Of a stretch of DNA of 64,000 nucleotides, positions 58,303 through 64,000 are shown piece by piece. The DNA is from Palsa-1150 sp036490515 (lineage in GTDB: Bacteria > Myxococcota_A > Polyangia > Polyangiales > Polyangiaceae). A program made the translations under genes and the position numbers. A model generated the notes under the pieces. The model saw only the letters and a program-made list of their open reading frames with translations, was not told where the DNA came from and searched no databases. How positions within the stretch are numbered: the first letter of the stretch is position 1; each line of letters starts with the position of its first letter. The stretch lies in assembly GCA_036490515.1 (NCBI GenBank), contig DASXDU010000001.1, positions 1-64,000 of the forward strand, read 5' to 3'.

Positions 58303-61300
58303 ATGAATCGCCAGGACGAAGGGCGCGCCCCCGGATCCGTATTCGAGGGTCGCTACGAGGTCCTCGCGACCCTGGGCGAGGGCGGCTTCGGGACCGTCTA
58401 CAAGGCGACGCAGCTCACCACCGGGCAGATCGTGGCGCTCAAGCGGATGCGCGCGGTCGACTCGCCGGACGGAGCGAGAGCGCGGATTCGCGCCGCGCGC
58501 TTCCTGCGGGAAGCGAGGCTCTGCGCGAAGCTCCAGCACCCGCACATCGTGCAGATCCTCGACTCGGGGCAGGCGCTCGACGGGGGCCTCTACACGGTCT
58601 TCGCGTTCGCGCCCGGCGACACGCTCGGCGCGGTGCTCGCCAGGGAAGGTGCGTTGTCCCCGGTCGAGGCACGCGGCCTGATGCTCCAGGTGCTCGACGC
58701 ACTCGCGTGCGCGCACGCGCAGAACATCGTCCACCGGGACCTCAAGCCGAGCAACATCATGGTCGTCCCGACCGGAGCGCGACGTCACGCAGTGGTGCTC
58801 GACTTCGGCATCGGCGCGGTGGTCGACTCCGCGCCGGACCTCACGCCGACGCGGCTCACAGCCACGGACGACACCCTCGGAACGCCCGGCTACAGTGCCC
58901 CCGAGCAGAGCCGCGGGCTCGAACCGTCGCCGCGCTCCGACCTCTTCTCGTGGGCTCTCGTGTTCCTAGAGTGCCTCACGGGGCAGCCCGTGTACGCGGG
59001 GAGCTCGGTGGCGGAGATCTTCTACCAGCTCCTCGGCCCGGATCCCGTCCCGCTGCCGCCGCCCATGCAGCGGCACCCGCTCGGCGCGCTCCTCGCGAAG
59101 GCGCTCCAGAAGGACGTGGCGCAGCGCGACATCTCGGCGCGGGCGCTTCACGAGGCGCTCGAGGCGTGCGACGTGAGCGATCTGCCGGGTCTCGGTCTGG
59201 CCACGCGCCCGCGCCTGGCGAGCAGCGGAACCACGCTCACGTCGCCCGGCGAGCGTCGCGAGCGGCGTCCGGTCACCGCACTCGCCTGCGAGCTTCGGCT
59301 CGAAGCGGTCTCCCCGCGTGCACCGGGCCTGGAGGAGAGCGACGAGGTCATGCACGGGGCGATGGCCCAGTGCGCGGAAGTCGGCCGCGTCCACGGCGGG
59401 CTCACTGCCTCCGTCCTCGGGCAGGTGCTTCTCGTCTACTTCGGCTGTCCGAACGCCGAGGAGGACGACGCGCGGCGGGCAGGGCGAGCCGCGATCGCCA
59501 TGGTGGCGGCGATCGAGACGCGGAACGCCGCGCTCGAGGATCGCGGCGTACGTCTCGCGGTGGGCGTCGGTCTGCACACGGGCTTCGTGACGCCCGCGGC
59601 GATCCCCGGGCTCGGGAAGGCGAGCCTCGTCGCGGGCAGCACGCCGCGGATCGCCGCCGCCCTCGCGGCGATCGCGCAGGACGGCACGGTACGGATCACG
59701 AGCTCGTGCCGGAAGCTCCTGCGGGGCGCCTTCGAGGTGGACGGCGCCGAGCTGCGCGCGATTCCCGGTTCGCCGGGTGAGGTGGAGACGCTCGTGCTGG
59801 GAGAAGAGCTCGACGAGCGCACGCCGACGAGCGCGGACGAGAGCCGAGCGTCGCTCGTGGGGCGCGAGCGCGAGGTCGAGCTCCTCCTCGAGCGCTGGCG
59901 CCGCGCCCGCGAAGGAGCAGGACAAAGCGCCATCGTCATGGGGGAGGCCGGGATCGGGAAGACTCGCCTCGTTCGTGAGATCCGCGAGCGTCTCGTGACC
60001 GAGGACATGCTGTTCCTCGACGCACGCTGCGCTCCCGACGCGCAATACAGTCCCCTCCTGCCATTCCGCGATCTGCTCGAGCGGGCGCTCGGGCTTCGCC
60101 GCGGTGCGGGCACCACGGAACGCACAGCGCGGATCGCGCGCGAGCTCTCGTCGTTCGGCATCGCGGCGAACGATGCGATGCCGCTACTCCTCCCGCTCTT
60201 CGGGCTGCCGGTGACCGCCCCCTATCGGCCGCTGGAGGTTTCACCCCCGCGACAGAAGGCCCTGACGGTGAACGCCATCGTCGCGCTCCTTTCGGCGATG
60301 GCGGTCCGGCGGCCGATGCTTCTGCTGGTCGAGGACTTGCATTGGGCGGACTCCACGACCGTGGAGGTCCTCGCACGCCTCGCACAAGAGGCGTCCTCCA
60401 CCCCCATCCTCGCGCTCATGACCGCCCGACCCGATTTCTCACTGTCGCCGCCGATCCCGACGACGCTGCAGATCCCGCTCGGACGCCTCGACCGAGCGCA
60501 GACGGAGGCGATGCTGGCCGACCTGACGGGCCGTCGGCGGGTCGCCCCTGCCGCAGTGGCAAGCATCGTCCAGCGAACCGACGGCATTCCACTCTTCGTC
60601 GAAGAGCTGACGAAGATGATGCTCGAGGAAGGACTCCTCGAGGCGCCGGTGGGGGACGGGGTCGCGCACCACGAGCCCGCGGAAAGGGACATCCCCACGT
60701 CCCTCCGCGCGCTGCTGACGGCGCGCCTCGACCGCACCGGCGCCGCGAAGGGGACCGCGCAGCTCGCGGCGGCGATCGGGCGCGAGTTCCGATTGGACCT
60801 CCTCTCGGCCATCCTGCCCCCCGGAGCGTCAGGGGTACACCTTCACCTCGACGCCCTCGCGCGTGCAGGGCTCGTGTCGCGCAAGGGGAGCGCGGGCGAT
60901 GCGGTGGGGGTCTTCAAGCACGCGCTGGTGCGCGACGCCGCGTACGAGTCGCTGCCCCGCGCCGAGCGCATCTACGTGCACGCGCGGATCGCTCAGGTTC
61001 TCGAAGAGCGCTTCCCACGCATCGTGGACGGGCGCCCCGACCTGCTCGCTCTCCACCACGAGGCCGCCGACCAGCAAGGGCGCGCCGTCCCGTACGCGTT
61101 CCGCGCGGCGCAGCAGGCGCTCGGCCGTTCCGCATACGCCGAGGCAGCGGCGCATGCGGCGCGCGTGGTCGAGTGGTCCGCGTTCCTGCCGGCAACCGAG
61201 CGTATCGAGGCGGAGCTGACCGCCAACGGGGTCCTGACGCAGGCGCTCATGGCCCGTCACGGGTGGGGCGATCCACGGGTCAAGGCCCGCGTGGACCGGT

Positions 61301-62355
61301 CGAGGAACCTCGTGGCCGACCTCGACCAAGACAGCAAGCATCGCGTCCCCGCGCTCTGGTCTCTCTTCACGTACCACCACGTCGCGAGCAACCGGGCCGC
61401 GGCGCGAGAGGTTGCCAGGCAGGTCGTGGGGCTCGCCGAGCAGAGGAAGGACCGCGGCCTGACGGTCGCCGGGGCGGCGCTCGTCGGTGTCGCGGTCCAC
61501 GCCGACGGGGACCACGTGGCCTCGAGCGGGGCCTTCGAGCGCGTGGTGCAGCTTCACGATCGGTCGCTCGACCGCGACCACGGCCCCCGGTTCGGGCTCG
61601 ACTCGCTCGTCCTGGCGAAGGCACTTCTCGCGCACCACCGGTGGTACTGCGGCGAGGACGAGGAGGCATTCCGGCTCGTCGCCGAGTCTCTCGAGTGGGC
61701 GCGCGAAGTGGCCCACGTCCCGTCGATCGCGATCGGCCTCCTCGACGGGTGTCAGGTCTACCACTTTGCCGGCGATCGCCGCACGGCCGGGGCGATGACG
61801 GGGGAGATCCTGCGCCTGGCGGAGCGCTACGGTCTACCCGCGTTCGAAGGGTACGCGACCGCCGTCCACCACTGGGCGAACGGCGACGTCGAGCGCTCGG
61901 AGGCCACGCTCGAACGGCTATCGCGTACGGGGTCGAAGCTCTGCATGTCGTACTTCGGCTCGTTCTCGGCGCAAGCGCTCCTCGAGAAGGGGGACGTGCT
62001 CGCGGCCATCCCTCGCCTGGAGCGCTGCCTCTCCCTCTGCGTCGAGAACGACGAGCATCTCTACGAGCCGGAGCTGTGGCGGATGCTCGGCACGGCGCAG
62101 CTCGATGCGAATGGAGCCAACGCAGGCAGCGGAACGAAAGGCGGCCCGTCCCACGCCGCACGCCACGCGTTCGAGCGAGCGGCCGACCTCGCGCATACGC
62201 ATCACATGCCGCGCGTGGAGGCGCGGGCGCTCTCGTCGCTCCTGGAGCGGTGCGGCGGCGGCGCGGACACGCGCGCTCGTCTGGAGCGCGTGCTCGACGA
62301 CAACCCGGGGCTTCGGCGGGCGCGGCGAACGCCAGAGGAGAGGTGGGCATCATGA
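58303..62355 (+). CDS. TOMM-system kinase/cyclase fusion protein
   Basis: 1350 residues from the ATG (GTG at 58294 possible). Ser/Thr kinase about 15-290: ATLGEGGFGTVYKATQ, VALKRM, HRDLKPSNIM near 145, DFGIGAV, GTPGYSAPEQSR. A cyclase-homology domain (about 320-500) has lost the metal Asp residues (ALACELRLEA; LGQVLLVYFGCPNAEEDDAR). An AAA/NACHT-like ATPase follows (LVGREREVELLLERW; Walker A GEAGIGKT near 550; LLVEDLHWAD), then a long TPR-like C-terminus. Length and domain order match the family defined as TIGR03903, known from Burkholderia and Sorangium TOMM loci. It overlaps the precursor-like gene (ATGA). Confidence 0.9.
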   Translation: MNRQDEGRAPGSVFEGRYEVLATLGEGGFGTVYKATQLTTGQIVALKRMRAVDSPDGARARIRAARFLREARLCAKLQHPHIVQILDSGQALDGGLYTVFAFAPGDTLGAVLAREGALSPVEARGLMLQVLDALACAHAQNIVHRDLKPSNIMVVPTGARRHAVVLDFGIGAVVDSAPDLTPTRLTATDDTLGTPGYSAPEQSRGLEPSPRSDLFSWALVFLECLTGQPVYAGSSVAEIFYQLLGPDPVPLPPPMQRHPLGALLAKALQKDVAQRDISARALHEALEACDVSDLPGLGLATRPRLASSGTTLTSPGERRERRPVTALACELRLEAVSPRAPGLEESDEVMHGAMAQCAEVGRVHGGLTASVLGQVLLVYFGCPNAEEDDARRAGRAAIAMVAAIETRNAALEDRGVRLAVGVGLHTGFVTPAAIPGLGKASLVAGSTPRIAAALAAIAQDGTVRITSSCRKLLRGAFEVDGAELRAIPGSPGEVETLVLGEELDERTPTSADESRASLVGREREVELLLERWRRAREGAGQSAIVMGEAGIGKTRLVREIRERLVTEDMLFLDARCAPDAQYSPLLPFRDLLERALGLRRGAGTTERTARIARELSSFGIAANDAMPLLLPLFGLPVTAPYRPLEVSPPRQKALTVNAIVALLSAMAVRRPMLLLVEDLHWADSTTVEVLARLAQEASSTPILALMTARPDFSLSPPIPTTLQIPLGRLDRAQTEAMLADLTGRRRVAPAAVASIVQRTDGIPLFVEELTKMMLEEGLLEAPVGDGVAHHEPAERDIPTSLRALLTARLDRTGAAKGTAQLAAAIGREFRLDLLSAILPPGASGVHLHLDALARAGLVSRKGSAGDAVGVFKHALVRDAAYESLPRAERIYVHARIAQVLEERFPRIVDGRPDLLALHHEAADQQGRAVPYAFRAAQQALGRSAYAEAAAHAARVVEWSAFLPATERIEAELTANGVLTQALMARHGWGDPRVKARVDRSRNLVADLDQDSKHRVPALWSLFTYHHVASNRAAAREVARQVVGLAEQRKDRGLTVAGAALVGVAVHADGDHVASSGAFERVVQLHDRSLDRDHGPRFGLDSLVLAKALLAHHRWYCGEDEEAFRLVAESLEWAREVAHVPSIAIGLLDGCQVYHFAGDRRTAGAMTGEILRLAERYGLPAFEGYATAVHHWANGDVERSEATLERLSRTGSKLCMSYFGSFSAQALLEKGDVLAAIPRLERCLSLCVENDEHLYEPELWRMLGTAQLDANGANAGSGTKGGPSHAARHAFERAADLAHTHHMPRVEARALSSLLERCGGGADTRARLERVLDDNPGLRRARRTPEERWAS

Positions 62356-63134
62356 GCATGGACGACCTGATGCAGTTTCGGACGGTCCACTTGCGGGCCG
62401 TGGCGAGGAGCTGGAGCGACCCGGCCTTCAAGAGCCGGCTCGTCGCGGATCCGAAGGGCACGCTGAAGAGCGAGTTCGGCTTCGACTTTCCCTGGCCCTT
62501 CCTCGACCTGAAGTTCGGGACGAACGGCCCCCACTGGGACCCCCAGAACACCGGCGGCTGGTTCGGGACGTCCGCGCCCGCGACCTCCACGGCGAGCAGC
62601 ATCACGCTCATCCTCCCCGTCGATGCGAGCCGGATCACCGTGACGTCGAGCGCGAGCTCGAGCGGCACCTCCGGCCCGTTCACCCCCGCGGATCGCGCCA
62701 AGGCGCTCTCGGACTACTACCAGCAGCGCCCGACGCTCTTCGGGGCGAAGCCCGCGCCGACGGGCGGGGTGATCATGCCGCAGCAGAGTTTCGAGCTCGG
62801 GCTCGGCTCCTGGAAAGACTTCCTCGAGTTCGGAGGGGTGACGCTCCGCGCGATTGCCCTGGCCTGGGCGCGTCCCGAGTTCGCGACGCAGGTCCAGGAC
62901 GACGCGCTCGCAGCGCTCCAGGCATGGCTCGGATACACGTGCCCCTGGAACCTGCGGATCGTGGTCGCCACGCAGGCCTTCACCTGGGCCCGCGACCGAG
63001 GGGAGTGGACGAACCTCCCGAACAACGTGCTGGAGGTGGATCTGCCCGAGACGCCGAAGGTCGATTTCCAGCCGGTGGCGCTGACGGCGTACAACAACAC
63101 GGGGAGCGCGTATCCGTTCACCTGTTGCGACTAG
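62352..63134 (+). CDS. TOMM precursor-like protein with tandem leader domains
   Basis: 260 residues. Two homologous nitrile-hydratase-like leader segments are visible: DDLMQFRTVHLRAVARSWSD (about 4-23) with FDFPWPFLDLKF, and KDFLEFGGVTLRAIALAWAR (about 156-175) with YTCPWNLRIVV. A Ser/Thr-rich linker (about 75-115) lies between. The ending GSAYPFTCCD places two Cys near the C-terminus, possible sites for thiazoline formation. Its context (kinase/cyclase fusion upstream, cyclodehydratase downstream) matches the TIGR03795 (BMA_0021/0022-type) TOMM precursor family as I remember it. Whether it is matured is unknown. Confidence 0.78.
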   Translation: MSMDDLMQFRTVHLRAVARSWSDPAFKSRLVADPKGTLKSEFGFDFPWPFLDLKFGTNGPHWDPQNTGGWFGTSAPATSTASSITLILPVDASRITVTSSASSSGTSGPFTPADRAKALSDYYQQRPTLFGAKPAPTGGVIMPQQSFELGLGSWKDFLEFGGVTLRAIALAWARPEFATQVQDDALAALQAWLGYTCPWNLRIVVATQAFTWARDRGEWTNLPNNVLEVDLPETPKVDFQPVALTAYNNTGSAYPFTCCD

Positions 63135-63150
63135 CGGGGGACGAGCCGCG

Positions 63151-64000
63151 ATGGTGCCACTCGAGCCCGGTCAGGTGCTGGCGCTGCGCCCCGGCGTTCG
63201 CGCAGAGCCACTCGACGAGACGGCGCTCGTCTTCCTCGGCGAGCGTGATCGCACCATCGTCTCGGCGCCGCGCGCGGCGCTCGTCGTCGGGCTGGTCGAC
63301 GGCCAGCGCACCGTCGACGACGTCGTGCGCGAGGCTCGCGTCCACGGCGCGAACGACGCCGAGACGCTCTACACGCTGGAGCGCCTCGCGGGCGAGAGGT
63401 ACCTCATCGAGGCGACCAGCACGGCGCCGGCAGTCGCAGCCTTCTGGGAGGGCGCGGGTGCGCCGAGCGACGTCGCGATCGCCGCGCTCTCCCGCACGCG
63501 CGTGAGCGTGGAGGCCATCGGAGACGCCGGCCTCCGCGGGATCATGCTGGACGCCCTCGTTCGCGCGGGCGTCCTCGTCGAGTCGAGCGCTACGGGGGCG
63601 GATCTCGCCGTGGTCGTCACGGACGACGGCCTCCACGCGGGTCTCGACACGATCCACGCGCGCATGCGGGTCGGGCGGTCGGCCTGGTGCATCGTCTGCC
63701 CCACGGGAGTCGTGCCGACCATCGGCCCCATCCTCGGCCTCGACGGCGGGCCGTGCTTCGCATGCCTCCGGTTCTGGCTGCGCAACAGCCGGCCCGTGGA
63801 GACGCTCCTCGAACGACGAAACGAGGGTGCTTCGACCGCCGTGCGCACGAGGGGCGCCCTCCCGGCGAGCGTCCGCGCGGCGTGCGATCTGGCCGCCCTC
63901 GGGGTCGCGAAGGTCGTCGTTTCTCGTGCGCGCACCGAGCGCGCGACCCTCGAAGGAAATCTTGTCGCGATCGATCTACGGACCCTCCAGACGTCGACCC
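63151..64000 (+). CDS. TOMM cyclodehydratase / docking E1-like protein, cut by right edge
   Basis: 283 codons to the window end with no stop. A peptide-docking winged-helix-like start (VVGLVDGQRTVDDVVREARV) is followed by FWEGAGAP and an ocin-ThiF-like domain: RTRVSVEAIGDAGLRGIMLD, DLAVVVTDDGLHAGLDTIHA, WCIVCPTGVVPTIGPILGLD, then PCFACLRFWLRNSRPVETLL. The last matches the CxxCLxxRLxxNRPVE zinc motif of TOMM cyclodehydratase (TIGR03882-type). It presents the precursor to a YcaO enzyme, which may be fused or lie just beyond the window. The start is 17 bases after the precursor stop. Confidence 0.87.
   Translation, partial: MVPLEPGQVLALRPGVRAEPLDETALVFLGERDRTIVSAPRAALVVGLVDGQRTVDDVVREARVHGANDAETLYTLERLAGERYLIEATSTAPAVAAFWEGAGAPSDVAIAALSRTRVSVEAIGDAGLRGIMLDALVRAGVLVESSATGADLAVVVTDDGLHAGLDTIHARMRVGRSAWCIVCPTGVVPTIGPILGLDGGPCFACLRFWLRNSRPVETLLERRNEGASTAVRTRGALPASVRAACDLAALGVAKVVVSRARTERATLEGNLVAIDLRTLQTST

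Noticed and set aside
56011..58788. 925-codon ORF antisense to the sigma-54 activator
   Set aside because: Same reason: overlaps a gene with intact Walker and GAFTGA motifs and has no recognisable domain.

Overview
The window reads as chromosomal DNA of a high-GC, large-genome myxobacterium (Polyangia, Sorangium/Labilithrix-like). This is inferred from gene content, not from a marker gene. Ser/Thr kinases are fused to other domains (FGE-sulfatase fold, seven-helix receptor, cyclase/ATPase). Sigma-54-type activators carry FHA- or GAF-like sensors, and one has lost the GAFTGA loop. Lipoproteins with Ser/Gly/Asp-rich stalks are abundant. The EF-G looks like the spd/mitochondrial type, and a kinase/cyclase-linked TOMM locus of a kind known from Sorangium lies at the right edge. 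Third codon positions are almost all G/C, so antisense ORFs are long and were discarded unless the protein made sense. No rRNA, tRNA or CRISPR array was seen.

Layout. 1-2.5 kb: the end of an ABC exporter operon (ATPase, two ABC-2 permeases). 2.6-12.1 kb: small redox and detoxification operons with their regulators. These are pirin-DoxX-SnoaL-aldehyde dehydrogenase with a LysR regulator; an alpha/beta hydrolase with a SnoaL protein, divergent from TetR, two peroxiredoxin-like proteins and an SDR; then a MerR regulator. 12.2-13.1 kb: a Cys-rich lipoprotein. 13.1-22.4 kb: an accessory region with HigBA and HipBA toxin-antitoxin pairs, each with a clear operator. It also holds an orphan Topo VI-A/Spo11-like protein, a solitary antitoxin, a duplicated DUF924 gene flanking a winged-helix regulator, a decayed second copy of an FHA/AAA+ regulator, other gene fragments, and a 17-unit, 22-bp periodic array bounded by 15-bp inverted repeats.

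22.5-27.2 kb: a co-oriented ECF sigma factor, Ser/Thr kinase-FGE fusion, duplicated-domain protein and clostripain-like protein. 27.7-30.2 kb: SDR, MarR, a DUF2914-like lipoprotein, and remnants of DUF2199, PIN and perhaps AbiEii genes. 30.2-43.9 kb: beta-lactamase-fold hydrolase, Gly-rich lipoprotein, quinone oxidoreductase, receptor Ser/Thr kinase, double-psi-barrel and ferritin-like proteins, GH16-like lipoprotein, aldo/keto reductase, and a Tat SnoaL lipoprotein facing a TetR gene across two perfect operators. 44.0-46.7 kb: fusA and a YqeY protein. 46.7-56.0 kb: mostly exported proteins (choice-of-anchor L-like, galactose-oxidase-like, beta-propeller, OmpA-like, phospholipase C-like) plus a DUF4870 protein and a site-2 protease.

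56.4-64.0 kb: a sigma-54 activator, then a kinase/cyclase/ATPase fusion overlapping a tandem-leader RiPP precursor-like gene, then a TOMM cyclodehydratase-type E1 protein cut by the window end. This is probably the start of a thiazole/oxazole-modified peptide locus. It, the Spo11-like orphan and the 22-bp array are the parts most worth following up.
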